A DNA stretch of 64,000 nt from Nostoc sp. CHAB 5836 (GTDB lineage Bacteria; Cyanobacteriota; Cyanobacteriia; Cyanobacteriales; Nostocaceae), in the NCBI RefSeq assembly GCF_020829445.1, contig NZ_JAIVFV010000018.1, forward strand, positions 1 through 64,000, given 5' to 3'. Below the pieces are notes generated by a model. The model saw nothing but the letters and a program-made list of their open reading frames with translations, searched no databases and was not told the origin of the DNA. The translations under genes were made by a program, and so were the position numbers. This document shows, piece after piece, positions 52,087 to 61,568 of the stretch (the first letter of the stretch is position 1; every line of letters starts with the position of its first letter).

Positions 52087-52217
52087 TAAGTAGAGCGACG
52101 CAAATAAAGCTAACTGGCTAAGGCTGTCATTTGTCATTTTTCCTTCTTCATTTATAAGGGTTTAAGGTGTATTTACGTTTCGTAATATAGTTTGGTTTAT
52201 TCTTGCCGACTTACTTA
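52087..52217. repeat. TAAGTA-terminus element, copy 10 (type B), beside copy 9
   Basis: It runs from TAAGTAGAGCGACGCAAATA to CTTGCCGACTTACTTAG. It lies only 20 bases from copy 9 in the same orientation. No gene occurs in the 51921-52358 spacer. Confidence 0.88.
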
Positions 52218-52358
52218 GTACAATGTCTAAGCTAATTTTGAGGGTTTGTAGTAAGCACAAAGCGTGCTGAGAAAATAAGGACGCTTTGTCCTTACTACCA
52301 ACTTGCTTCCCGTCAATTTAAACTTGATAAACTACTAGAAGCATTAGCAATATTTTGC

Positions 52359-53726
52359 TCATCCTCGCTGTTGACTAAAATAAAGGCGATATAACTCACA
52401 CATAGGGTGAGCTTGATTGCCGTCTAGTTGAACCAAACCCATGCTTTCTAGCTTATAAGCAGCGATCGCGTCTAACTCCACCTTTTCATCTGTTGCAATT
52501 ACCTGTTGCATCGCTGACATTAATTCTGGTTCTTTTTTGAGTAGGGTCAACAGTTCTCGTAAATGCTGACTGTAAATTCCCACTGGTGTAGATGCGGTTT
52601 CTAGTAACACCTCTAATGTCATTTCCTCCTGACATAGATGATAAAGCGCAAGGCTCACCAAATAGGGATGTCCTCCTACCATTGCTTGTAGGGGTGCAAG
52701 GCGTTTTGCCCCTTCGGAGTTTGCGGCCCAATGTAGTCCGTAACGTAATGCTAAATTCTGTACCTGCTTGAGAGTAAATGGTGGTAGCGTAATTGTTATT
52801 CCGACATTGAAAGGCGATTGGTTGAGGTTGAGCGGAATATAAATTTCTGTTGTGTGAACTACCACCATCCGCAGTTTTTGCCAAATTTGATCTTGCTTTC
52901 CTTGTTCATGCCAAAATCGCAGCATTGGCAGAAAGTCTTGGGCAATATTGGGATGTTCAAAAACTCGATGGACTTCATTCAAAGCCAAAACTACCGGACT
53001 ATTATGAATGTATTGCAGTACATAGGCTTCAAAATAGATTTTGCAGCTTACCTTGCTGCCCATTTCCGTATCCCAAAAATCATCTAGACAGGGATGGAGA
53101 TTTAACTCTCTGCTGACATTGACACAAAACCAACGCAAAAACTTATCCAGAGAAGCAAAAACGTCTTGGTCAGCTTCTTGAAAGTCTAAATAAGCAATTT
53201 GATAACCTTGCTCTTTAGCATAAGCAATCATCCGGTTGAGGAGTGAACTTTTTCCCGTCTTTCTAGGTGCTTTGATCCGGATTAAGCAACCAGGGTGTAA
53301 AATCTCGTTACAAACAAGTTCTTCCAGGGGACGGCGATTTATGTAAAGAGGAGAACCTAGTGATACAGGGCCGCTAGGAAACTCTATCTGGCTTGCTGAA
53401 AAAAAGTCTGGCGAAACAATTTCTAAGCTAGATTCTTCGCTGAACTTTTGTTGGATCTGATTCTCCTGATTACCTATTTCGTCTTCTAGGTGTTTCTTCA
53501 AAGCTAAATGCAGATTTTTTTTCGTTATCCTTTTTCCAAGTGCTACGGAAAGGTCTTGCCACAACTCAGAGCCAACTTCCTTGATGTAATTGTTGCCGTA
53601 GCCTGATGCCTTTGCCATTTCACCGTAAGTTTTGCCCAACCACGATTGAGACAACACAAACCACTGAATGGAAGCAAGAGGTTTGTCTTGGAGGATTTTT
53701 TTGACAAATTGCGGAAGCTCATCCAC
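52359..53726 (-). CDS. vMAP-type STAND ATPase with altered Walker B
   Basis: This 455-residue protein has an N-terminal helix-turn-helix-like vMAP domain: ILQDKPLASIQWFVLSQSWL and MAKASGYGNNYIKEVGSELW. An AAA-like ATPase follows with Walker A APRKTGKSSLLNRM. The Walker B strand reads VVLALNEVHRVF, where most relatives have Asp-Glu-Val-Asp; the first acid is Asn here. The C-terminal helical part ends AHPMCELYRLYFSQQRG. Such proteins are usually linked to regulated or conflict-type signalling in cyanobacteria. It shares direction with the ATPase at 50388 but is separated from it by two repeats. Confidence 0.82.
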   Translation of the reverse strand: MDELPQFVKKILQDKPLASIQWFVLSQSWLGKTYGEMAKASGYGNNYIKEVGSELWQDLSVALGKRITKKNLHLALKKHLEDEIGNQENQIQQKFSEESSLEIVSPDFFSASQIEFPSGPVSLGSPLYINRRPLEELVCNEILHPGCLIRIKAPRKTGKSSLLNRMIAYAKEQGYQIAYLDFQEADQDVFASLDKFLRWFCVNVSRELNLHPCLDDFWDTEMGSKVSCKIYFEAYVLQYIHNSPVVLALNEVHRVFEHPNIAQDFLPMLRFWHEQGKQDQIWQKLRMVVVHTTEIYIPLNLNQSPFNVGITITLPPFTLKQVQNLALRYGLHWAANSEGAKRLAPLQAMVGGHPYLVSLALYHLCQEEMTLEVLLETASTPVGIYSQHLRELLTLLKKEPELMSAMQQVIATDEKVELDAIAAYKLESMGLVQLDGNQAHPMCELYRLYFSQQRG

Positions 53727-53851
53727 AGTGTATGAATGCTTAAAGAGTTAGCGAGTTTACTTATACTTTTCAGGTTAGTAATAATATAGCGGTTTCCATG
53801 TAGATGCGGTACAACATTATATCGCAAGGTGTAGGGGGCACGGACACTGCT

Positions 53852-53992
53852 CATTGGTGTCAATTTAAGCCTTGGCGAAGGTCATTCGCGGCTATACAAA
53901 CAAAGTCCGCCTACGCGGACTAAGGTCAAATCAAGGTTTTGAAACCCAGGTCGGTTTCTAACCGCCCGTTTCACGTTAAGTTAACACCAATG
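53852..53992. repeat. 141-bp CATTGGTGT-terminus element upstream of por
   Basis: It starts CATTGGTGTCAATTTAAGCC and ends CACGTTAAGTTAACACCAATG, imperfect inverted repeats. The interior holds GTCCGCCTACGCGGACT. A related copy with a nested insertion follows por at 55194. The rest of the spacer up to the por ribosome site has no gene. Confidence 0.8.
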
Positions 53993-54039
53993 GGACACTG
54001 CTCATTGGTCTCAACTTAAATGATAGTCCACTGGTGTGA

Positions 54040-55032
<993 letters not shown>

Positions 55033-55060
55033 ATCAAACACGATTTGACCGAATAATTAT

Positions 55061-55156
55061 TAGACATAGGAGTGAAAAAGAATTGTTTTGACGTAGCAGT
55101 GCTACGTCTCTACAAGGGTTGTGGGTAACGCATATTTAATTTCACTTCTATGTGTA
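55061..55156. repeat. AGACATAGGAGTGAAA-terminus element
   Basis: It runs from TAGACATAGGAGTGAAAAAG to TTTCACTTCTATGTGTA, with the GACGTAGCAGTGCTACGTC hairpin inside. A second copy of the left terminus follows directly (about 55157-55182). Confidence 0.75.
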
Positions 55157-55193
55157 TTAGACATAGGAGTGAAAAAGAATGTAGACAGGTACA

Positions 55194-55475
55194 TACGTGT
55201 CAACTTAAGCCTTGGCGAAGGTCATTCGCGGCTATACAAGCTTTCGTCCGCCTGCGCCGACTTTGGTCAAATCAAGGTTTTGAAACCCAGGTCGGTGGGT
55301 GAGAGTTTGTGTAGACGCGGTTTTTAACCCAATACACTTGGGTTAGGCATTTCCTCCTTCTCTCTTCTCTCTTCTCTCTGTGTTCTCTGCGCCTCTGTGG
55401 TTCGTAAAAAAAAGAGTTTCAGCCCTTTTATGAACCGTATTGGTTTTTAACCGCCCGTTTCACGTTAAGTTGACA
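55194..55475. repeat. CATTGGTGT-terminus family element carrying a nested insertion
   Basis: The left part (GTGTCAACTTAAGCCTTGGC, GGTTTTGAAACCCAGGTCGG) and right part (TTTTTAACCGCCCGTTTCAC, TTAAGTTGACA) match the 53852 element, but they are split by a CAATAC element at 55330-55442. Confidence 0.8.
55330..55442. mobile_element. CAATAC-family element nested in another repeat, 10-bp target duplication
   Basis: It runs from CAATACACTTGGGTTAGGC to TGAACCGTATTG. Identical 10-mers GTTTTTAACC flank it at 55320-55329 and 55443-55452. The host repeat continues across it. Confidence 0.9.
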
Positions 55476-55620
55476 TTTTGAGTTTGTAGTCAACGCGAGT
55501 GCGTCTCGTTGGCGCAGCCTCTCGTAGAGAAGAGAGGACTTTAGTCCTCAAAATCAGGGCTGAAGCCCCGACTACAAACTAAAAGCTTTGATTTTTTGTG
55601 ACACTTGCGTAAGTCCTAAT

Positions 55621-57921
55621 CTAAAATCTAAAATTCCCTAACAATGACTGATTAGGCCTTAACTGACTCTCAAAACGGCTGTAAACAACTTGGGTTGGAT
55701 ACCAAGAAGAAAACCAGTACAAATCTTGAATAACTTTGCCAGAACTACTTTCATCTAGTAAATCAAAGTGAACCAGACCTAAATTATTCAATCCAATTAC
55801 TTCTCGCCCGTCCTGAAACCAACGAGATTTCCACCACATCAGGGGTTGTAACCATTTCCATTTAGCATTTTCGGCTCGTTTCCAGGGAGCTATCAAGGAT
55901 AATACATCTGCTGTGTAGGCGTAAGTCTGAACACTGTTTCCAGGTATCCACTCCAGTACACAATGCCAGTCCGAGTTAGTCAGCAACTGGCGATTATGGT
56001 GTAATTGTTTCGCGGGAATTTCTACCATATTGGGTGGATTGATCCAACCAATCCAATGTCGCACTTTTTCTGGTAGTAGCCAATCTTTCAATCGTGTATG
56101 AATAAGCCGCGTTAAAATCTCTTCATTCTTCAATGCACTAGCGGTTAATTGCACTAAGACAGACTGTAATTTGGAATGGGTGCGTGCATAAGACAAGCGA
56201 GCAACAGAACTGTAGTGGATATCTCCAGATAGAATAATTACTTGTTGACGTTCCTCAAACAAGGTGGTTAGCAATTTCGCCAGTGCTTCAACATTAATGT
56301 TCCAAGCATCTCCAACATCCGTTGAAAAAACTTTCTCGTGTTGTAAATTCCAATGGTGAATCCAATCAATGACTTGTAGTCCAAATACATTGGTGGGCGC
56401 AATCACAAATGTAGTTTGAATCTGAGTTTGTTCAGCTATTTCTTGTAAAGGTAAAAGTAGTTGTTGCTCGAAGGCTTTTGGACACAACAGCATCGGCGGC
56501 GCGATTGGTTTTTGATCGGCTGGATAACCCCTTCTCGTACGTGTATCCAGCACAATTACTTCATGGCGATCGCTCCTGACGATGTAGTTCCAAGTCAGTG
56601 CTTCGGGATGTCGATCGAGAATGAATACTGAACCGTCTCGGACTAAAATAGGTAAGCCTGTGTGGGGATCCTTGGCTGGCATACCTACATAACGAGCGAT
56701 CGCCTGATCAGCCTTGACATCTCTCCCTTGGGAAGCTGACCAAGCTTGTGCAGCTGCTAACAGCTTTTCACCGGATTGACCTTGTGCAAATTGCTCTGGT
56801 GTATTTCCCCACCCTTGAAAGACCGTGTAAGCTAACAAGGCATTTTGGACTATTCTTCGCCCCAAGGGACGCCCCAATACTCGCAAACACCAAGCCTGGT
56901 TCAAATTCCAGTCATCAGTAACGTCATGGTCATCAAAGATGGTGTACATGGGAATATTGGCAAGGGCGCGGCGCACTTTCCAAAGGGTATAAATGAATTG
57001 TCGCAAATGCCGGACTGCTCGATTCCAGTTTTTGATCGCATGGCGATCGCGCGTTACTTGGTGTCCTTTGGGAAATGCGATCGGCCAGCACACTGGCGAC
57101 CAAGCTAGTAAATAAGTAGCGTAATACTCCCCCAGGCTGAAAAGATGACTGTTAACTTTCTCAGCTTTCTGATGTAATCCTGCGGTCAAACCAGCTTGAT
57201 TTGTCGCAATTTCAGCCCGCTCTCCAGGGGATAGCTGCTGGGGAGTGCAGTACAATTCATTCACCGGAAGTTGTTCTTCCCAGCCCAAGAGGGTATCACC
57301 AAGAGTACTGGCAACCCACAACGACGGATCTGCTACATCATCGCCGTAAATTTGATCTCCAGTGAGGAATAGTTGGTGCGGACGGTGTTGAGGTTGATTC
57401 GCTGACGTTTCAATCAAACTGTCGAGAATCGGCAGTGCATCAAACCCATGACCATGAGGTTTACGGCAGGAAGCATGGATAATTTGCAAATCTTGCAGAC
57501 GGTTTGGCGGCAAAACAAAGGTTGGTTTTTGATGCTCAAAGTAGCTGATGCTGACTGTCGGAAATGAGTTTGAGCATAATGCTTGTTGTAGCGTTTGCGG
57601 GGATAGGTTCGCGAAAGTGAATTGGAGGTCGTATGCATAGATGCGATTATTAGTTAAACGATGCCCCTCCGTAGACCGAGCCGTTATCGCAACTACATGA
57701 AGATATTTACCTAGAGAAACGGTACAGCGTTCCCCCTCCAATGAGCAATTTCCTACTGTTTCACCATCATTTGTTGTGTCATAAACTTTGAGTTCTACCT
57801 GACAAGACTGTTTCAGTGCCACCCATACTGTCACTGAGTCGAGTTCAGTATGTTTTAGAATTGGCCCCGCCAAAATTAGTGGCAGTTCTTGTAAAAACTC
57901 GTCCCCAACTTGATACTTCAT
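55621..57921 (-). CDS. PhoD-like metallophosphatase
   Basis: This 766-residue protein has the PhoD/metallophos pattern. Visible elements are the metal motifs LFLTGDQIYGDDVAD (Gly-Asp-Gln-x-Tyr-x-Asp-Asp), YTIFDDHDVTDDWN and IILSGDIHYSSVARL, with VLDTRTRRGYP in between. PhoD enzymes are calcium/iron phosphodiesterase-phosphatases. This protein has no clear signal peptide or Tat motif (it begins MKYQVGDEFLQELPLILAGP), so it is probably cytoplasmic and longer than secreted PhoD. The C-terminal 150 residues are unfamiliar. Its natural substrate is unknown. Confidence 0.88.
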   Translation of the reverse strand: MKYQVGDEFLQELPLILAGPILKHTELDSVTVWVALKQSCQVELKVYDTTNDGETVGNCSLEGERCTVSLGKYLHVVAITARSTEGHRLTNNRIYAYDLQFTFANLSPQTLQQALCSNSFPTVSISYFEHQKPTFVLPPNRLQDLQIIHASCRKPHGHGFDALPILDSLIETSANQPQHRPHQLFLTGDQIYGDDVADPSLWVASTLGDTLLGWEEQLPVNELYCTPQQLSPGERAEIATNQAGLTAGLHQKAEKVNSHLFSLGEYYATYLLAWSPVCWPIAFPKGHQVTRDRHAIKNWNRAVRHLRQFIYTLWKVRRALANIPMYTIFDDHDVTDDWNLNQAWCLRVLGRPLGRRIVQNALLAYTVFQGWGNTPEQFAQGQSGEKLLAAAQAWSASQGRDVKADQAIARYVGMPAKDPHTGLPILVRDGSVFILDRHPEALTWNYIVRSDRHEVIVLDTRTRRGYPADQKPIAPPMLLCPKAFEQQLLLPLQEIAEQTQIQTTFVIAPTNVFGLQVIDWIHHWNLQHEKVFSTDVGDAWNINVEALAKLLTTLFEERQQVIILSGDIHYSSVARLSYARTHSKLQSVLVQLTASALKNEEILTRLIHTRLKDWLLPEKVRHWIGWINPPNMVEIPAKQLHHNRQLLTNSDWHCVLEWIPGNSVQTYAYTADVLSLIAPWKRAENAKWKWLQPLMWWKSRWFQDGREVIGLNNLGLVHFDLLDESSSGKVIQDLYWFSSWYPTQVVYSRFESQLRPNQSLLGNFRF

Positions 57922-58029
57922 TGCAAACAGTTAACAAAGTGGTGTTTTGGATCATGCTGCTTTATTTATAATCCAATCACCAAAGGGAGGCGACTCTTTC
58001 GCCAGCTCAATCTATCATGGCTCATAATG

Positions 58030-58135
58030 CAATACACTTGGGTTAAACATTTCCTCCTTCTCTCTTCTCTCTGTGTTCTCTGCGCCTCTGTGGTTCGTAA
58101 AAAAAAGAGTTTCAGCCCTTTTGTGAACCGTATTG
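58030..58135. mobile_element. CAATAC-family element with near-identical 10-bp flanks
   Basis: It runs from CAATACACTTGGGTTAAAC to TGAACCGTATTG. The flanks are GCTCATAATG and GCTAATAATG, a 9-of-10 match consistent with an aged target duplication. Confidence 0.82.
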
Positions 58136-58145
58136 GCTAATAATG

Positions 58146-58271
58146 CAATACAGTTCAGTTAAGGCTAAAACTCTTTGCCAAAGTCAATTTTTTTAACGAA
58201 CCGCAAAGGACGCAAAGGACGCAAAGAAAGAGAAGAAAGAGAACAAAGAAATGCTTAACTGAACTGTATTG
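58146..58271. repeat. CAATAC-family variant with 18-bp perfect terminal repeats
   Basis: It runs from CAATACAGTTCAGTTAAG to its exact complement CTTAACTGAACTGTATTG, with a GCAAAGGACGCAAAGGACGC interior. It starts directly after the right target copy of the neighbouring element. Confidence 0.85.
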
Positions 58272-58346
58272 TACTATCGGAGACTGCATACAAAGATATG
58301 CTGTGGGACGAGGGAGACACCCATCCCACAAGAGTCATTATTTTAA

Positions 58347-59738
58347 TTAATTTCGAGCGATACCTTCTTCACGCGCTGCACGTTGCACAGCAGCAGCAAC
58401 AGCAGTGACGACGCGCTCATCAAAGACTGAAGGAATAATATGTTCTCGATCCAAGTCTGAAGGCTTGACTAAAGAAGCGATCGCACTTGCGGCTTCCAGG
58501 TACATTTTGATGGTAATTGTCTGTGCCCGACAATCTAAAGCACCACGGAATACTCCAGGAAAAGCAAGGACGTTATTGATCTGATTTGGGTAATCACTGC
58601 GACCGGTGGCGATGACAGCAACATCTTTACTGATTAATTCTGGCTGAATCTCTGGAATGGGATTTGCCATTGCAAAGACAATTGGATCTTTCGCCATCGA
58701 TTGTACCATTTCTGGTGTCAAAACTCCCGGTGCGCTGACGCCAATAAAGACATCTGCTCCTTGCATTGCACCCGCTAATGTACCTTGAGCTTTCACGGCA
58801 AATTCGAGTTTTTCTTCTGTGAGGTCGGTGCGACTGGTAGAGATAATCCCTTTAGAGTCACACATCCAGATTTTTTCTGCGCCAGCTTTCCTCAGTAATC
58901 GAGCGATCGCTACACCAGCCGCCCCAGCACCGTTAATCACGATCCTAATTTCCGCTATTGACTTGTGTACCACCTTTAGGGAATTAAATAACGCTGCCAA
59001 GGTGACAATTGCCGTACCGTGCTGGTCATCGTGAAAAACGGGGATATCTAATTCTTGGCGTAATCTCTTTTCAATTTCAAAGCAGCGAGGTGCAGCGATA
59101 TCCTCTAAATTTACACCCCCAAATACCGGAGCGATATTCTTAACTGTCTGGATAATTTCTTCTGTATCTTGGGTGGCGAGACAGATGGGAAAAGCATCCA
59201 GCCCTGCAAATTCCTTGAATAGCATTGCTTTACCTTCCATGACTGGTAGGGCTGCTGCTGGGCCGAGATTTCCCAAACCCAAAACGGCGCTACCATCGGT
59301 AACAATGGCAACAGTGTTTTGTTTGATGGTTAAGTTGTAAACTTGCTCTGGGTCTTGAGCGATCGCTGTACAAATTCGACCGACTCCGGGCGTGTAAGCC
59401 ATTGCTAAATCAGACACACTCTTCAGGGAAATTCTGCTGGTAATGCTGATTTTGCCACCGCGATGCAAATTAAAGGTGCGATCGTGGACACTGAGTAAGT
59501 TGATGTCTGGCAATGCTTTCACTGCTTGCACAATGGTTTCAGCGTGTTCGGTACTAGCAGCATCCACAGTTAGATCGCGGGTGGACTCTTTGCGGGTTTG
59601 CTCGATTAAATCAATTTGACCAAGATTACCACCACAGGTTGCGATCGCTTGGGTTACTGACGCTAACATCCCTACACGATTGGGAATCTGCAAGCGCAGT
59701 GTCAAACTAAAACTAGAATTCGGAGTTAGGTCTGTCAT
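58347..59738 (-). CDS. Malic enzyme (NAD(P)-dependent) with N-terminal ACT domain
   Basis: This enzyme oxidatively decarboxylates malate to pyruvate. Residues 1-80 form an ACT regulatory domain (LRLQIPNRVGMLASVTQAIA), which may bind an amino acid. The malic enzyme part has the catalytic Tyr in MAYTPGVGRIC, the Lys region MEGKAMLFKEFAGLDAFP, metal ligands in NLEDIAAPRCFEIE and FHDDQHGTAIVTLAAL, the cofactor loop INGAGAAGVAIARLL and the late ATGRSDYPNQINNVLAFPG. The product has 463 residues and is complete. It is preceded by psbA on the same strand, but about 475 bases of repeats and a terminator separate them. Confidence 0.94.
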   Translation of the reverse strand: MTDLTPNSSFSLTLRLQIPNRVGMLASVTQAIATCGGNLGQIDLIEQTRKESTRDLTVDAASTEHAETIVQAVKALPDINLLSVHDRTFNLHRGGKISITSRISLKSVSDLAMAYTPGVGRICTAIAQDPEQVYNLTIKQNTVAIVTDGSAVLGLGNLGPAAALPVMEGKAMLFKEFAGLDAFPICLATQDTEEIIQTVKNIAPVFGGVNLEDIAAPRCFEIEKRLRQELDIPVFHDDQHGTAIVTLAALFNSLKVVHKSIAEIRIVINGAGAAGVAIARLLRKAGAEKIWMCDSKGIISTSRTDLTEEKLEFAVKAQGTLAGAMQGADVFIGVSAPGVLTPEMVQSMAKDPIVFAMANPIPEIQPELISKDVAVIATGRSDYPNQINNVLAFPGVFRGALDCRAQTITIKMYLEAASAIASLVKPSDLDREHIIPSVFDERVVTAVAAAVQRAAREEGIARN

Positions 59739-59910
59739 GTTGATTTTGGATTTTAAGTTTTAGATCTTATATTGAATTGAGACGAAAACTAAAATCTGAG
59801 ATTTGTAGTCAGTGGAAACAGGTCTAATGAATGTTAACTCTGGAGATACCGTCAGTAGTTAGTTTACTCACTACTCACAGTTTTGATAATTATTTTTATT
59901 TATACCAATA

Positions 59911-60053
59911 TACATCTGGTGAAATTAAATATCCGTTACCCATAACCCTTGTAGAGACGTAGCAGTGCTACGTCTCTACATTCCTCCTATCTCTAGTGCA
60001 TTTACTAGTATAAATGAGTAACAATTTAGTAAATGTACCCAAATACACCAGAT
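59911..60053. repeat. ACATCTGGTG-terminus element upstream of malic enzyme
   Basis: It runs from TACATCTGGTGAAATTAAAT to AATACACCAGATA and contains AGACGTAGCAGTGCTACGTC. It is a longer relative of the 60115 and 38353 copies. Confidence 0.75.
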
Positions 60054-60080
60054 ATTTTTTGAAGATTTTATTAGCTTCAT

Positions 60081-60107
60081 AAAAAAAGCGCCCTCCAGAG
60101 AGGGCGC
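60081..60107 (-). terminator. Intrinsic terminator of psbA
   Basis: On the minus strand GCGCCCTC-TCTG-GAGGGCGC is followed by a run of seven T. It lies 107 bases after the psbA stop; an 86-bp repeat occupies most of that interval. Confidence 0.88.
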
Positions 60108-60114
60108 GGTGAAT

Positions 60115-60200
60115 TAGACATCTGGTAGAAATTAAATATGCGTTACCCAGAACCCTTGTAGAGACGTAGCAGTGCTACGTCTCTTTTTCGTAGATGTCTA
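60115..60200. repeat. AGACATCT-terminus element between psbA stop and terminator
   Basis: TAGACATCTGGTAGAAATTA at one end and TAGATGTCTA at the other are inverted repeats, with AGACGTAGCAGTGCTACGTC in the middle. It would be transcribed as part of the psbA 3' untranslated region. Confidence 0.82.
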
Positions 60201-60213
60201 TTTTAACTTACAA

Positions 60214-61284
60214 TTAACCGGCGATCGTTGCTACAGGTACTGCCTCACCAGCCGCTAAATCCAGAGGGAAGTTGTGAGCATTGCGCTCATGCATTACTTC
60301 TATACCCAAATTGGCGCGGTTTAGCACATCTGCCCATGTATTAATTACATGACCTTTGGAGTCCAGAATTGATTGGTTAAAGTTGAACCCGTTGAGGTTA
60401 AACGCCATCGTGCTGATGCCCAATGCCGTCAACCAGATACCAACTACAGGCCAAGCTGCTAAGAAAAAGTGCAAGGAACGCGAGTTGTTAAAGCTGGCAT
60501 ATTGCCAGATTAACCGCCCAAAGTAACCGTGAGCCGCTACGATGCTATAGGTTTCTTGTTCTTGACCAAACTTGTACCCATAGTTTACTGATTCAGCTTC
60601 AGTTGTCTCTCTGATTAGAGAAGAAGACACCAAAGAACCGTGCATTGCTGCGAACAAAGCACCACCGAACACCGCAGCTACACCTAATTCATGGAATGGG
60701 TGCATGAGGATGTTATGCTCGGCTTGGAATACCAACATGAAATTAAAAGTGCCGCTAATGCCCAGAGGCATCCCGTCAGAAAAACTACCTTGACCAATTG
60801 GATAAATTAAGAACACCGAAGTTGCAGCAGCTACAGGTGCAGAGTAAGCAACGCAAATCCAGGGACGCATCCCCAAACGATAGCTTAACTCCCATTGCCG
60901 ACCGAGCCAGCAGAAGATTCCAATCAGGAAATGTAAAACAATGAGCTGATAAGGGCCGCCGTTGTAGAGCCATTCATCCATTGAAGCAGCTTCCCAAATT
61001 GGGTAGAAGTGCAAACCAATGGCGTTAGATGTGGGTACAACAGCACCAGTAATGATGTTATTGCCGTATAATAAAGAACCAGAAACTGGCTCCCGAATGC
61101 CGTCAATATCAACGGGTGGTGCAGCAATAAAGGCAATAATGAAACAGATGGTAGCGGTTAACAGGGTAGGAATCATTAAAACGCCGAACCAGCCAATATA
61201 AAGCCGATTGTCGGTGCTAGCAATCCATTGACAGAAACGATCCCACAGGTTGCCGCTTTCGCTTCTTCCTAGAGTTGTGGACAT
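60214..61284 (-). CDS. psbA: Photosystem II reaction-centre protein D1 (variant isoform)
   Basis: This 356-residue D1 has five transmembrane helices in the thylakoid and holds P680, pheophytin, QB and the Mn4CaO5 ligands. All oxygen-evolution ligands are in place (Asp170, Glu189, His332, Glu333, Asp342, Ala344), as are Tyr161, His190, His198, His215, Ser264 and His272. The C-terminal extension [12 protein letters not shown] would be cut after Ala344. Gly80, Phe158 and Thr286 argue against the microaerobic D1' form, and Gln130 is the low-light type. Unusual residues are Trp126, Leu127, Glu199, Trp260 and Leu285, where standard D1 has Tyr, Met, Met, Phe and Phe. It is probably a specialised copy. 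Confidence 0.95.
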   Translation of the reverse strand: MSTTLGRSESGNLWDRFCQWIASTDNRLYIGWFGVLMIPTLLTATICFIIAFIAAPPVDIDGIREPVSGSLLYGNNIITGAVVPTSNAIGLHFYPIWEAASMDEWLYNGGPYQLIVLHFLIGIFCWLGRQWELSYRLGMRPWICVAYSAPVAAATSVFLIYPIGQGSFSDGMPLGISGTFNFMLVFQAEHNILMHPFHELGVAAVFGGALFAAMHGSLVSSSLIRETTEAESVNYGYKFGQEQETYSIVAAHGYFGRLIWQYASFNNSRSLHFFLAAWPVVGIWLTALGISTMAFNLNGFNFNQSILDSKGHVINTWADVLNRANLGIEVMHERNAHNFPLDLAAGEAVPVATIAG

Positions 61285-61568
61285 AACTGTGTTATTTATA
61301 AATCGCTGACAACAAACTCTCCCAATTCTTAAGAATTGAGACTTATAGTGTTTTCAAAGACTTTCGCCAAATACCTTCTCCCTAATGGCCGGGACTCTTT
61401 GGAATTTTCTCACACCAAAAATGCTGTTAACTAACTTCCCCAGGGAGATTGTGTGAAAAAGGGGAAACTTTTATCGGCTCATATCTCACGTTTTACATGA
61501 ATGATTTGTATTTTTCAAGACATTTGCATTAAGTTTTACTAAGCTAAACGCTCAATAAACTCTGTGTA

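Noticed and set aside
60214-61284. Rogue or chlorophyll f synthase-type D1
   Set aside because: All Mn-cluster ligands and Tyr161/His190 are present, and the C-terminal processing site is normal.
60214-61284. Microaerobic D1' isoform
   Set aside because: Gly80, Phe158 and Thr286 are kept; the D1' signature residues are not present.
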